Positions 16,989 to 26,605 of a stretch of 64,000 nucleotides of DNA are shown here, one piece after another. A program made the position numbers and the translations under genes. The stretch comes from VRUE01 sp963814915 (lineage in GTDB: Bacteria; Actinomycetota; Thermoleophilia; Solirubrobacterales; 70-9). Each line of letters begins with the position of its first letter. The stretch's first letter is position 1. The notes under the pieces are model-generated. The model made no database searches. It worked only from the letters and a program-made list of their open reading frames with translations, and was not told the origin of the DNA. Location: the NCBI GenBank assembly GCA_963814915.1, contig CAWFEI010000014.1, positions 67,714 to 131,713 on the forward strand. The letters run 5' to 3'.

Positions 16989-17763
16989 ATGTCCCGCCGC
17001 GTCAAGCCGGTCTCCCACGAAGACCGGCTCAGCCTCGTAGAGCACCTCGACGAGCTGCGCAGTCGCTTGGTCGTCTGCGCCGCCGCTTTCGGCGTCGCCC
17101 TCGCACTCTGCTTTTGGCAGAACCACCTGCTGCTGGAAATCGCCTCCGGTCCGCTGCCCGGCAACCACAAGGAGCTGATCACCTTCGGGGTGACCGAGCC
17201 GTTCACGACGACGCTCACGGTCGCCATCTATGGGGCGCTCGTCCTCTCCCTGCCGGTGCTGATCTACCAGATCTACGCCTATCGTGCTGCCCGCCTTCAG
17301 CGACACCGAGCGCCGCGTCGCGCTGCCGATCATGCTGATCGCGCCGGTGCTCTTCCTCGCCGGCGTCGCCTTCGCCTACTTCATCGTCATGCCGGCCGCG
17401 GTCAAGTTCCTGCTCAACTTCAACGACAGCCAGTTCAACATCCAGGTTCGCGCCCGCGACTACTACAGCTTCTTCTCAACCACGATGCTCGCCGGCGGGA
17501 TCGTCTTCCAACTGCCGCTGGCGATCGTGGCGGTGACGCGGCTCGGCATCGTCAGCGTCGCCCAGCTGCGCTCCAACCGTCGCTACGCCTACCTGGCGAT
17601 CGCCGTGCTCGCCGCGGCTCTGCCCGGGGTGGACCCGATCTCGATGCTGATCGAGATGGTCCCTCTGCTCGCCTTGTACGAGTTGAGTATCTTGCTGGCG
17701 CGTGCCTTCGGTAGCCCGAAGGCCGCGGGAGGCACGGCCCAACCCTCAACGCAGGAGAGATAG
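16989..17763 (+). pseudogene. tatC: tatC with an internal frameshift
   Basis: TatC is the six-helix receptor of the twin-arginine translocase. The N-terminal part (SLVEHLDELRSRL, then GVTEPFTTTL) reads in one frame to about 17280. The rest (LPAFSDTERRVALPIM to the stop at 17761-17763) reads in another frame from about 17284. Removing one base near 17281 joins the parts into a normal ~257-residue TatC reading YAFVLPAFSDTERR. Both halves keep family residues and high third-position GC, so either the sequence has a one-base error or the inactivation is very recent. Confidence 0.88.
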
Positions 17764-17768
17764 AAGCG

Positions 17769-18572
17769 ATGGCATCGAGCGGCGAGCGGCGACTGCTCTT
17801 CGACACCCGGGGCAAACGCAAGCACGTGATCCGGGTCGTCTACGCGATCCTGGCGCTGCTCATGGGGGCCAGCCTCTTCCTCGTCGTCGGCCCGGTCAAC
17901 ATCGCCGAACTCTTCGGCAACTCGAACTCGACCAGCAGCGCCACCAAGGTGCTTGAGGAACAGGCCGAACGGATCGAACGGCGGGTGGCGAAAAGCCCGA
18001 CCGACGAACAGCTGCTGCTCGCGCTGACCCGGGCCAAGATCAACGCGGGCAACTCGCGGATCGAAGTCAGCTCGGAAACCGAAGCACCGACGATCACCGC
18101 CGAAGCGAAGGAAGATTTCGAAGCCGCCGCGCAGACCTGGCAGCGTTACCTGAAGCAGACCGACGAACCGAACTCGATCGGCGCCCAGCTGGTCGCCGGC
18201 ACGTTCTTCCGGCTGGCGGAAGGCAGCAGCTCGGTGAGCGAAGCTCAGGAAAACGTCGAAAAGGCCGCCAAGGCGCAACGGATCGCCGCCGAACAGCGCC
18301 CCAGCGTCGGCTCGCTGAGCACGCTGGCGATCTACGCCTACTTCGCGGGTGAGTTCGCCGCGGGCGACAAGGCGACCAAGCAGGCGGCCGCCAAGGCCCC
18401 GTCCAAGGCGGAAGGCAAGAACGTCGAAAAACAGCTGGCCGAATACCGCAAACGCGGCAAGCAGTTCGCGAAACAGAAGAAGGAAGCCGCCAAACTCGAA
18501 AGCGAACGGGGCAAGGAAGCGCTCAAAAACCCGTTTGGAGGCTTCGGCGCCGGCGCCCCGGTCGGGGAATAG
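17769..18572 (+). CDS. Membrane-anchored TPR-like hypothetical protein
   Basis: A 267-residue protein with one N-terminal transmembrane helix (~residues 22-41) and a helical, Lys/Glu/Ala-rich outer domain. Segments such as TDEQLLLALTRAKINAG and SVGSLSTLAIYAYFAGEFAAGD look like degenerate tetratricopeptide repeats, suggesting a scaffold role. The C-terminal ~70 residues are highly charged and likely coiled coil. It starts 5 bp after tatC and may be co-transcribed. No named family recognised. Confidence 0.7.
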   Translation: MASSGERRLLFDTRGKRKHVIRVVYAILALLMGASLFLVVGPVNIAELFGNSNSTSSATKVLEEQAERIERRVAKSPTDEQLLLALTRAKINAGNSRIEVSSETEAPTITAEAKEDFEAAAQTWQRYLKQTDEPNSIGAQLVAGTFFRLAEGSSSVSEAQENVEKAAKAQRIAAEQRPSVGSLSTLAIYAYFAGEFAAGDKATKQAAAKAPSKAEGKNVEKQLAEYRKRGKQFAKQKKEAAKLESERGKEALKNPFGGFGAGAPVGE

Positions 18573-18585
18573 CGGTCCGAGGAAG

Positions 18586-18658
18586 TGGGCCGTGCTGGGT
18601 TCGAACCAGCGACCTTGAGATTAAGAGTCTCCTGCTCTACCAACTGAGCTAACGGCCC
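18586..18658 (-). tRNA. tRNA-Lys (CUU)
   Basis: A complete 73-nt cloverleaf on the minus strand: 7-bp acceptor stem (GGGCCGT with ACGGCCC), D stem GCTC/GAGC, anticodon loop CTCTTAA giving anticodon CUU, and T arm GCTGG-TTCGAAC-CCAGC. The discriminator base is A and no CCA is encoded. One anticodon-stem position (27:43) is G-A. Confidence 0.95.
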
Positions 18659-18685
18659 GGGACGGGCAAGTATAGGAAGACGGCG

Positions 18686-19453
18686 CTACGAACGGATGCG
18701 GCAGATTTTGAAGACGCTGCCGTAGATCACGGTGCCGTCGGCGAAGGAGAAGTAGCCCTGGGCCTGCAGGATGCGATCGGTGCAGCGGGCTGACACGTAG
18801 CTGCGCTTGGCCCCGCGGAAGCGGTAGCGCCTGCCGATCTTCGCGTCGATCGCGGTCAGCGAGCCACGGCCGCCCGCGATCGGCGGGATGTCGAAGGAGC
18901 TGCGGTAGCCGAAGGTGCCGCGGCGCCGTTCGATCGGGGCGACGACGACGTAGGTTTCGGAGACCGGGAAGGGCGCCCTGGCATGGCCGATGACCGTCGG
19001 GTTGCCATTGCGGCGCGGCCCGTTGAACAGCGTCAGCGGCACGGTCAGGTCGATTCGCGCCAGGCCCGCGAAGGTGACCTCCGCCGACGCGTGTCCGACG
19101 CCGACGATCGCGTTCCCGCAGCGATGGCGCGCCTGCCGGGTCGACGCGTGTTCAAGCTTGGCCGGCTGGCAGACCGGCAGCCCCGCGGTCGCCAGACGGC
19201 CGTCGTGGTCGAGTTCGACCTTGACGTGTTGCAGTGCCGGCGGCATCGAGCCGTCGGTGGTCTTGATCCTGCCGTAGCCCTGGAAGTGGATCGGCGCGTA
19301 GGTCCGCCGCGGCAGAGCCTGCGGCTTGAAGCTGCCGTCGGCGTGCAGGACGAGGGTTCCGACGCGCACCGTCGCCGCCCCGGCCGAGCCCGCGACCAGC
19401 GCGACGCCGATCGCGAGCAGCGCCGCCAGAGCAAGTAGCCGCTTTGCGGTCAT
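18686..19453 (-). CDS. Secreted four-cysteine paralogue family, member 2
   Basis: A 255-residue secreted protein. Its signal peptide (LLALAALLAIGVALVAGSAGA) starts at ATG 19451-19453, preceded by GGAGGACG, which is why the longer upstream frame is rejected. Family marks: HADGSFKPQALPRR near the mature N-terminus, GLPVC followed by CGNAIVG, PLTLFNGPRRNGNPTVIGHA, SYVSARC and a C-terminal C-R-I-R. It is closest to member 3 directly upstream, sharing the PLTLFNGP and GNPTV blocks. The pair sits divergently from MMPL transporter 2. Confidence 0.8.
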   Translation of the reverse strand: MTAKRLLALAALLAIGVALVAGSAGAATVRVGTLVLHADGSFKPQALPRRTYAPIHFQGYGRIKTTDGSMPPALQHVKVELDHDGRLATAGLPVCQPAKLEHASTRQARHRCGNAIVGVGHASAEVTFAGLARIDLTVPLTLFNGPRRNGNPTVIGHARAPFPVSETYVVVAPIERRRGTFGYRSSFDIPPIAGGRGSLTAIDAKIGRRYRFRGAKRSYVSARCTDRILQAQGYFSFADGTVIYGSVFKICRIRS

Positions 19454-19506
19454 CGTCCTCCAAACACCTCGATACCCACCAGGGTAGCGGCGCCCTTGAG
19501 CCCGGC

Positions 19507-20274
19507 CTACCTGCGGACCCGGCACGGCTTGAAGATCGTCCCCTGGACGAAGCTGTCGTCTTCGAAGCTGAACTGGGCCTTGGCCTGCAGCCGCCCGTCC
19601 GCGCAGTGCGCGCTGGCATAGCTGAGCCGCTTGCCGTGGTACTTCCATTCGCGGCCGATCGTCAGGTGGCCGGAGAGAGGCGAGCCATAGCCGTTGACGA
19701 GTTTCGGGAAGTTCGCCACGGTTTTGAATCCGTAGCGGCCGTGGTGGACCTTCTGGATCTCGATCGAGACGACGTAGGTGGTCGGCCCGGGGTAGTCGAT
19801 GTGGGCGTGGCCGAGCACGGTCGGGTTGCCGTGCTTGAGCGGCCCGTTGAAGAGGGTCAGCGGCGAGGAGACCTTGATCGGGCGCTGTTCGGGAAGCTCG
19901 ACCACGCCCGTGCCGGCGCCCCTGCCGACGATCGCGCCGGGGCAGAGCTTGCGCGCCTGGCGCGTCGTCGTCGCGACCAGCCTGTTCATCGTGCATTTGG
20001 GCAGACCACGGGTCTCGACCGCGCCGTGCTTGTCAAATTCCAGCGTCAGTTTGCGCAGTGGCGAGGGGCGGGTGCCGTCGACGGTCTTGAAGCTCGCGTG
20101 GCCGAACAGCTTGATCGGCGCGTTGCGGTGCTTGGGCAGCTTGGTCGGCGCGAAGCCGCCGTCGCCGACGATCACGATGTTGCCGATGCGCAGCTTGATC
20201 GCCTCGGCCGCCCCGGCGCCCACCAGCCCGACGACAACCAGCGCCAACAGCGTCCTTAACAGAGTCTTCCGCAT
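19507..20274 (-). CDS. Secreted four-cysteine paralogue family, member 3
   Basis: A 255-residue secreted protein with a signal peptide ending near GAGAAEA and a start at ATG 20272-20274. It has GLPKC followed by CPGAIVG, PLTLFNGPLKHGNPTVLGHA, SYASAHC and a terminal C-R-V-R. It is transcribed away from MMPL transporter 2 with only 42 bp between the two start codons, so they share a promoter region. Predicted extracytoplasmic and rich in beta strands from its alternating pattern; no enzymatic motif is visible. Confidence 0.8.
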   Translation of the reverse strand: MRKTLLRTLLALVVVGLVGAGAAEAIKLRIGNIVIVGDGGFAPTKLPKHRNAPIKLFGHASFKTVDGTRPSPLRKLTLEFDKHGAVETRGLPKCTMNRLVATTTRQARKLCPGAIVGRGAGTGVVELPEQRPIKVSSPLTLFNGPLKHGNPTVLGHAHIDYPGPTTYVVSIEIQKVHHGRYGFKTVANFPKLVNGYGSPLSGHLTIGREWKYHGKRLSYASAHCADGRLQAKAQFSFEDDSFVQGTIFKPCRVRR

Positions 20275-20316
20275 CTCAAACCCCCTCCGTAGCCCCCGAC
20301 CAGCCAAACTAGCACG

Positions 20317-23300
20317 GTGGCCTTGAGGAGGAGCAGGGGGACCGCGCTGCTGCGTCACCCGCGACGCGTGCTCGCCGTTGCGCTCGTCCTTCTCGTCGGG
20401 CTCGGCGCCCTCGGCGCCGGAGTGGAGAGCAAGCTCAGCCCGACCAGCCTGGAGATCCCCGGCACCTCGTCGGCTCGCGCGAACAAGCTGCTGCGCGAAC
20501 ACTTCGGCGACAGCGCCCCGTTCGTGATCCTCCTGCGCGGCCCGGCGAAGCGGCTCGACCGCCAGGGCCCGCGCCTGATCCGCGCCCTGCGCCGCGACCC
20601 GGCGGTGACGACGCTCTCACCCTGGGACGTGGGCGCGGTGCAGCGCCTGCGACCGGGGCCCCGCCGCGCGATCGTGATCGCCGACTTCCACGTCGGCATC
20701 GACACTGCGGTCAACGAGACCGTCCCGCGCCTCGACGCGACGCTGGCGCGGACCATCCGCCCGCCGGTGCGCTGGACCCAGACCGGTTACGCGACCCTCT
20801 CGCGCGCGATCCAGGAAGACTCGATCGACGCAACCGAGCGCGGCGAGCTGATCGCCCTGCCGATCCTGCTGATCGTCCTGCTGCTGGTCTTCCGCTCTCC
20901 GATCGCGGCCGCGATCCCACTCGTCTTCGGCGCGATCACCGTGATCGCCTCGCGCGGCCTGCTCTCGCTCGTCGCCGACCGCTTCAGCGTCGACGCCTTC
21001 GCGCTGACCGTCTGCACGATGATGGGGCTCGCGCTCGGGGTCGACTACGCGCTGTTGATGGTCTCTCGCTTCCGCGAGGAGCTTGCCGCCGGCGCCGAGA
21101 CGAGTGAGGCCGCGCGCCTGACGCGGCGCACCGCCGGGCGCACCACCGTCTTCGCCGGCAGCACCCTGATGCTCTCGATGCTGGTCGCGTTCTTCATCGT
21201 CCCCGGCTCGTTGCTCGGCTCGCTGGCCGCGACCCTGGTGCTGGTCGTCGCCTTCAGCGTCCTCGTCGCCGTGGTCGCCGGCCCCGCCGTGCTCACCCTG
21301 CTCGGCCCCAACGTCGACCGATGGCGGATCGGCCCCGCACCGGGCGTCGGGCGTTCGCGGCTGATGACCCTGGTCACCGCCGCTCTGCGCCGTCCCGCGC
21401 CGGTGGCGATCGCGATCGGGTTGGTGGTCCTGCTGCTCGCCGCGCCCGCGATCGGGCTGAAGACCGGGCCGCCGAGTCAGACCCAGCTTTCCCACGACGA
21501 CCCGATCCGTAAGGACTTCGAACTGATCGAGCGCTCGATCGGCCCCGGTTACGACGCCCCGTTCGTGATCGTCGCCAGCGCCGACCGCGGCACCGTCACC
21601 GAACCGCGGCGGCTGGCGGCGCTGAGTCGCTGGCAGCACCGGATCGCCGCCCAGCCCGGCGTGCAGGCGGTGGTCGGGCCGGCGCAGGTCTCGAAAGCGG
21701 TCGCGCCGCTGCGCCAGGCGGGCGCCCTGCTTGCGGCCGGTGGGCGGGCGGGCCCGCTGGCGCAGCTCGATCGCCTCGGCAGCAATCTCGGCCGGGCGGC
21801 GTCGGGGGTGGCCCAGTTGCGGGGCGGCATTTCGAAGGCGAGCTACGGCGCCGGCCTGCTGGCGACCGGCTCGGGCCGTGCGGAGGACGGCGCCTCGGCG
21901 CTCGCGGCAGGGTTGGCGCAGGCCGAATCGGGCAGCGAACGCGCGGTCGCCGCCCTGCGCACCTTCGCCGACGGCGCGCGGCGCCTGGCCGGCGCGCAGC
22001 ACCGCGCGGCGATCGCCGGGCTCAACCTGAAGTTCGCCCTGCAGAGCCTCGGGCCGAACTTGAAGCGCAACGCCCTGGCGCGCTCGCGGCGCCTGCAGAA
22101 GTCACTCAACGAAACGTCGAAACAGACTGTGCCGAAGCTGCAGGCGCCGGCCGAAGAAGCCGAAGCCCAGCTGCAGACCGCGCTGGAGCAGCTCGAAGGG
22201 ATGACCGTCGGCAAGTCCGACCCCAACTACGCGGCCGCCCTGGATGCGGTGCAGAAGGGCCTCGCCGCGGCGAGCAGCCTGCCGCCGGAACTCTCGACCC
22301 TGCAGGAAGGGCTGGTCGAAGACGCCGAAGAAGCGAAGCAGGTCACCGACTGGCTGGTTTCAGGCGTGGCCCTGATCAAGCGGCTCAGCAACGGCGCGAC
22401 GCGGCTCTCCGACGGTCTGCAGAAACTCGAGGGGGCGGGCAAAAAGCTGGCCCACGGCTCCGCCAGGCTCGCCCGCGCGGCCGGCAGCCTCGAAAGCGGC
22501 GTCGGCCGCCTGGCCGCCGGGGCGACCGCGCTGGCGGGCGGGATCGGGCAGCTGCGCGACGGGGCGACCGCGTTGGAAGAGAACCTCGCCCGCGGCTACA
22601 CGGAGTCCTACCCGCTGCAGTCCGGCCTGCGCCGGGCGACCGTCCAGGTGCTTGTCAGCAGCGCCTCGCTGAAACGCAAAGCACGGCGCGTGCGACGGAC
22701 GACACCCGGCCTCTTCGACTCCGGCTACTTCGTGCTCTCGGCCCTAGATGGCGCCCGACCGCGCAGCCGCGAGCGGGCCGCCGAAGCGATCGACCTGAGC
22801 GGCGGCGGCCAGGCGGCGGCGATCCTCGTGATCTCCCGCTTCACGTTCAACTCGCCGGGCTCGATCGCGCTTGACAGGCGCTTGCAGACGGAGGCCGCCG
22901 AACTCGGCCGCGAAGCCGACCTCGAGACCGGCGTCGCGGGCGGGCCCGCGCAGCTCAACGACTACAGCCAGGTGACGCGCGAGCGGATCCCGCTCGTGGT
23001 CGCGGCAATCACCCTCGCCACGTTCCTCGTCCTCATCCTCGTCCTGCGCGCGATCCCGCTCGCCGCGATCGCGGTCGGCCTCAACCTGGCGACGGTAGCG
23101 GTCGCCTTCGGCGTCCTCACCCTGCTTTTCAACCTGCCCGAGGACTGGCCGCTGGGCGGGCGGAGCTACGTCGACGCGGTCGGGGCTACCGCGATCTTCG
23201 GTGTCGTCTTCGGGCTCTCGATCGATTACGCGGTCTTCCTGCTCGTGCGGATGCGCGAGCGCTACGAGCGCGACGGCGACAACCGCGCCGCGATCATGTT

Positions 23301-23547
23301 CGGCCTCGACAAGACAGCGCGGGTGATCACCGGCGCGGCGGCGATTATGATGGCCGTCTTCGTCGCCTTCGCGGGCGCCCCGATCGCCACCGTCAGCCAA
23401 CTCGGCGTCGGCCTGACCGTCGCCGTGCTGCTCGACGCGACCGTGGTCAGGATCGTCCTGCTGCCGGCCCTGATGCTGCTCCTCGGCGACCGGGTGTGGT
23501 GGTTCCCGCGCCGCCTCGACCGGGTGCTGCCGCGGTTGAATGTCTGA
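20317..23547 (+). CDS. MMPL/RND family transporter 2
   Basis: A 1076-residue paralogue of the transporter at 8921-12016. The proton-relay motifs GLALGVDYALL and GLSIDYAVFLL are present, as are near-identical blocks such as TPGLFDSGYFVLSALDGA and the C-terminal LLGDRVWW. The large extracytoplasmic insert (~400-830) again contains repeated A/L/G-spaced units predicted to be long helices. Start GTG 20317. It lies directly upstream of six Mce genes, where an mce operon would normally have its YrbE permease genes, suggesting a linked role in envelope lipid traffic. Confidence 0.93.
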   Translation: MALRRSRGTALLRHPRRVLAVALVLLVGLGALGAGVESKLSPTSLEIPGTSSARANKLLREHFGDSAPFVILLRGPAKRLDRQGPRLIRALRRDPAVTTLSPWDVGAVQRLRPGPRRAIVIADFHVGIDTAVNETVPRLDATLARTIRPPVRWTQTGYATLSRAIQEDSIDATERGELIALPILLIVLLLVFRSPIAAAIPLVFGAITVIASRGLLSLVADRFSVDAFALTVCTMMGLALGVDYALLMVSRFREELAAGAETSEAARLTRRTAGRTTVFAGSTLMLSMLVAFFIVPGSLLGSLAATLVLVVAFSVLVAVVAGPAVLTLLGPNVDRWRIGPAPGVGRSRLMTLVTAALRRPAPVAIAIGLVVLLLAAPAIGLKTGPPSQTQLSHDDPIRKDFELIERSIGPGYDAPFVIVASADRGTVTEPRRLAALSRWQHRIAAQPGVQAVVGPAQVSKAVAPLRQAGALLAAGGRAGPLAQLDRLGSNLGRAASGVAQLRGGISKASYGAGLLATGSGRAEDGASALAAGLAQAESGSERAVAALRTFADGARRLAGAQHRAAIAGLNLKFALQSLGPNLKRNALARSRRLQKSLNETSKQTVPKLQAPAEEAEAQLQTALEQLEGMTVGKSDPNYAAALDAVQKGLAAASSLPPELSTLQEGLVEDAEEAKQVTDWLVSGVALIKRLSNGATRLSDGLQKLEGAGKKLAHGSARLARAAGSLESGVGRLAAGATALAGGIGQLRDGATALEENLARGYTESYPLQSGLRRATVQVLVSSASLKRKARRVRRTTPGLFDSGYFVLSALDGARPRSRERAAEAIDLSGGGQAAAILVISRFTFNSPGSIALDRRLQTEAAELGREADLETGVAGGPAQLNDYSQVTRERIPLVVAAITLATFLVLILVLRAIPLAAIAVGLNLATVAVAFGVLTLLFNLPEDWPLGGRSYVDAVGATAIFGVVFGLSIDYAVFLLVRMRERYERDGDNRAAIMFGLDKTARVITGAAAIMMAVFVAFAGAPIATVSQLGVGLTVAVLLDATVVRIVLLPALMLLLGDRVWWFPRRLDRVLPRLNV

Positions 23548-23687
23548 GCGGGGGCTTTTGCGGCGATGCAGCGCGTTGACTTCGAGTTAAGCCAGGCGCG
23601 GCCGTACGCGTGGCGGCTGATCGCTCGGATACGATTCGGCGGCTTTGTTCCTCTGTATGGAGGCGGGGGAACCGCAAGCGACGATCC

Positions 23688-25082
23688 GTGGCTGCTAATT
23701 CCTTAGGCGAGGAGAAAAGCCCGGCAAAAGGCCGGGGGATCGCCCCCGCGCGAATTGCGGCTATTGCAGCCCTGGCGGTAGTCGTCATCGCCCTTGTCGT
23801 CGTCCTGCTCGGCGGCGGCGGCAGCCACAAGTACAAGCTCGTGTTCCAGAATGCCGCCCAGCTCGTCCCCGACAACCAGGTGCTGATCGGCGGCCAGCCG
23901 GTCGGCTCGGTCGAAAGTATCGAGCTGACCGACGACAACCTCGCCGAAATCGAAGTCAGCTCCGAACAGCAGCTGCACGAGGGCTCGACCGCGACGATCC
24001 GCGCCACGTCGCTGTCCGGCGTCGCCAACCACTACATCTCGATCAGCCCCGGCCCGAACAGCAACCCGGAGCTGGCCGACGGCGACACGCTCGGCCTCGG
24101 CTCGACCACCACGGAGGTCGACCTCGATCAGTTCCTCAACACGTTCCCAAACCCGGTGCGCCGCGCCCTCGGCCAGTTCGTGCGCGGCAACGCGGAACAG
24201 TTTTCCGAACGCGGCAAGGACGCCAACCGGACCTTCAAGTACTTCGGCCCGGCGCTCAACCGAGGCAGCTCATTCGTCGGCGAACTGAACGCCGACCAGA
24301 ACCTGCTGCAGCGCTTCATCCTCAGCTCGAGCAAGCTCTCGACCGCCGTCGCCCAGCGCGGTAACGAGCTCTCCAGCGCGATCTCCAACGCCAGCACCGC
24401 CTTCGGGGCGATCGCCAGCGAGAACGAAGCGCTCGACCAGACCCTGCGCGTGCTGCCGCAGTTCATGCGCCAGAGCAACACCACCTTCGTCAACCTGCGC
24501 GCGGCGCTCGACGACGTCGACCCACTGGTCGAAACGGCGAAGCCGGCGACGGAGAACCTGGCCTCGTTCCTCAGCGAACTGCGCCCGGTGCTTTCCAAAG
24601 CGGTGCCCGTCTTCAAGAACTTCCGCCTCAGCGTCAAGCGCAAGGGCTTCGCCAACGACACCGCCGAAGCGCTCGGCTTCCTGCCCGGCGTGCAGCAGCG
24701 CGCCTCGAAGGCGTTCCCGCACGCCGAACAGGGGATTGAAGCCTTCCAGCCGACGCTCAACCTCGCCCGCGCCTACACGCCGGACATCTTCAACGGCTTC
24801 GCCAAGGTCGGGCAGGCGACCGCCTACTACGACGGCAATGGCCACTACGCTCGCGCGGGCTTCGTCCTCAACCTGTTCGAACGCGACGAAGAAGGCCAGC
24901 TGGACCCGATCAAGCCCAGCCAGCAGTACGACTTCTACGGCGACTCAGCCGGCAGCCGCAGGCCCTGTCCCGGCGGCGCCACCCAGTCGGCCGCGGACGG
25001 CTCCAACCCGTTCACCGAACCGCCGTTCGCAGGCTCCGGCGTCAGCCCGACCTCCGATTGCAACCCGGGTGATGCGCCATGA
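23688..25082 (+). CDS. Mce/MlaD family protein, first of six
   Basis: A 464-residue protein with an N-terminal helix (ARIAAIAALAVVVIALVVVLL), a MlaD/Mce domain (~residues 48-125, with DNQVLIGGQPVGSVESIEL) and a long helical region ending in a Pro/Gly/Ser-rich tail. Mce proteins bind and pass lipids or sterols across the envelope in hexameric assemblies. GTG 23688 is chosen because an in-frame GTG at 23610 would add 26 poorly conserved Arg-rich residues; neither has a clear ribosome-binding site. Coupled to the next gene by ATGA. Confidence 0.85.
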   Translation: MAANSLGEEKSPAKGRGIAPARIAAIAALAVVVIALVVVLLGGGGSHKYKLVFQNAAQLVPDNQVLIGGQPVGSVESIELTDDNLAEIEVSSEQQLHEGSTATIRATSLSGVANHYISISPGPNSNPELADGDTLGLGSTTTEVDLDQFLNTFPNPVRRALGQFVRGNAEQFSERGKDANRTFKYFGPALNRGSSFVGELNADQNLLQRFILSSSKLSTAVAQRGNELSSAISNASTAFGAIASENEALDQTLRVLPQFMRQSNTTFVNLRAALDDVDPLVETAKPATENLASFLSELRPVLSKAVPVFKNFRLSVKRKGFANDTAEALGFLPGVQQRASKAFPHAEQGIEAFQPTLNLARAYTPDIFNGFAKVGQATAYYDGNGHYARAGFVLNLFERDEEGQLDPIKPSQQYDFYGDSAGSRRPCPGGATQSAADGSNPFTEPPFAGSGVSPTSDCNPGDAP

Positions 25083-26605
25083 GGAAATGGGTCCTCCCCG
25101 CCGCACTCGTCGCCGTCGTTGTGGTCGTCGTCTTGCTGGTCGCGGGCGGCGGCAACGGCAACAGCGGCTACGTCGTCCGCGCCATCTTCGACAGCGGCGG
25201 CTTCATGGTCGCCGGCGAGGAAGTGCGCGTGGCCGGCGCGACCGTGGGCGAAATCGAGTCGGTCGGGGTGACGATGCCCGGTGAGATCGACAGCTACAAG
25301 AACGGCAAGCCGCGGGCGGTTCCCGGCAAGGCCGTGATCGCGATGAAGATCGACGACCCGGGCTTCCAGGACTTCCGCAGCGACGCGACCTGCTTGATCC
25401 GGCCGCAGTCGCTGATCGGCGAGAAGTTCGTCGACTGTCGCCCGACGCTGCCGCGCGCGCCGGGCTCCAAGCCCGCTCCCGCGCTGAAGGAAATCCCCGA
25501 CGGGCAACCGGGCGCCGGTCAGTACCTGCTGCCGGTCGAGAACAACAGCACCAGCGTCGACCCCGACCTGGTCAACAACATCAACCAGCTGACCTACGTG
25601 CAGCGCTTCCGCCTGATCCTCAACGAACTCGGGGCCAGCTTTGCCGGCCGCGGCGAAGACGTCGAGGAAATCGTCAAGCGGGCCAATCCGGTGCTGCGCG
25701 ACGCCGACCGGGTGTTCGGCATCCTCAACGCCCAGCGCGACCGACTCGCCCAGCTCGCCGCCGACTCCGAGCAGATCCTCGGGCCGCTCTCGCGCGAGCG
25801 CCGCAGCGTCGCGGGCTTCTTCGCCAACTCCGGCGCCGCGGCGCAGGCGAGCTCCGAAAAGGGGCCCGCGCTGGAAGCCTCGTTGCAGAAGCTGCCCGGC
25901 TTCCTGCGCGAGCTGCGCCGGACGATGGCCAGCTTCGAATACTTCTCCAAGGCGGGCACGCCGGTGTCCGAATCGCTGGCCAAGGCGGCGCCGGCGCTGA
26001 CCAAGGCGACCCGCGCGCTGACGCCGTTCTCCGCCGCGTCGACGGTCTCGCTGAAGTCGCTCGGGGCCAGCGGCGAAGTCGCGGGGCCGAAGATCCGCGC
26101 CGCCGACCCGGTGATCAAGAAGACCCGGGACCTCGCCCGCAGCGGCGCTGTCCCGGTCTCCGAACTGGCCGGCTTCCTGGTCAGCGCGCGGAAGACCGGC
26201 GGGTTCGACGGCATCGCCGACCTGATCTACAACAGCACCGCGGCCAGCAACGAATTCGATCAGTACGGTCACTTCGCCCGCGCGCTCGTGACCCTGACCA
26301 ACTGCAATCTCTACGTCACCGCGCCGACCAGCGGCTGCTCGGCCAACTTCAATGGGCCGGGTTCGAGCGCCTCGGCATCCGCCTTCGACTCGGTGGCCGC
26401 CTACAGCCGCATCCAGGAAGAACTGACGCAGGCCGGCGGCGGCACCAGCGCGGGCTCCAGCTCGGTTTCGCCGCCGACCCCCGCCAAACCGTCGCCGAAG
26501 CAGCAGAAGGACGCTCCAAGCCTGGGCGAAGGCGAAAAGCTCGGCGTCGGCGCGAAGCCGGCTGCGCCCCAACGTGCACTCCTCGACTACCTCCTGGGCC
26601 CATGA
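25079..26605 (+). CDS. Mce/MlaD family protein, second of six
   Basis: A 508-residue Mce protein: membrane helix at residues ~5-22, MlaD domain (~30-130, including VAGEEVRVAGATVGEIESV), a long coiled helical region and a C-terminal low-complexity segment rich in Ser, Pro and Lys (~440-490). Start ATG overlaps the previous stop and its own stop overlaps the next start, so the six genes are translated as a chain. The MlaD part is longer than in the first protein because of an insert around GEIDSYKNGKPRAVPG. Confidence 0.87.
   Translation: MRKWVLPAALVAVVVVVVLLVAGGGNGNSGYVVRAIFDSGGFMVAGEEVRVAGATVGEIESVGVTMPGEIDSYKNGKPRAVPGKAVIAMKIDDPGFQDFRSDATCLIRPQSLIGEKFVDCRPTLPRAPGSKPAPALKEIPDGQPGAGQYLLPVENNSTSVDPDLVNNINQLTYVQRFRLILNELGASFAGRGEDVEEIVKRANPVLRDADRVFGILNAQRDRLAQLAADSEQILGPLSRERRSVAGFFANSGAAAQASSEKGPALEASLQKLPGFLRELRRTMASFEYFSKAGTPVSESLAKAAPALTKATRALTPFSAASTVSLKSLGASGEVAGPKIRAADPVIKKTRDLARSGAVPVSELAGFLVSARKTGGFDGIADLIYNSTAASNEFDQYGHFARALVTLTNCNLYVTAPTSGCSANFNGPGSSASASAFDSVAAYSRIQEELTQAGGGTSAGSSSVSPPTPAKPSPKQQKDAPSLGEGEKLGVGAKPAAPQRALLDYLLGP

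Noticed and set aside
18686..19996. Longer 436-codon version of secreted paralogue 2
   Set aside because: The extra N-terminus overlaps paralogue 3 in another frame; the signal peptide and ribosome-binding site mark ATG 19453.
24935..26572. 545-codon minus-strand frame opposite the Mce genes
   Set aside because: Arg/Gly-rich translation without domains; the opposite strand has intact Mce proteins with coupled starts.
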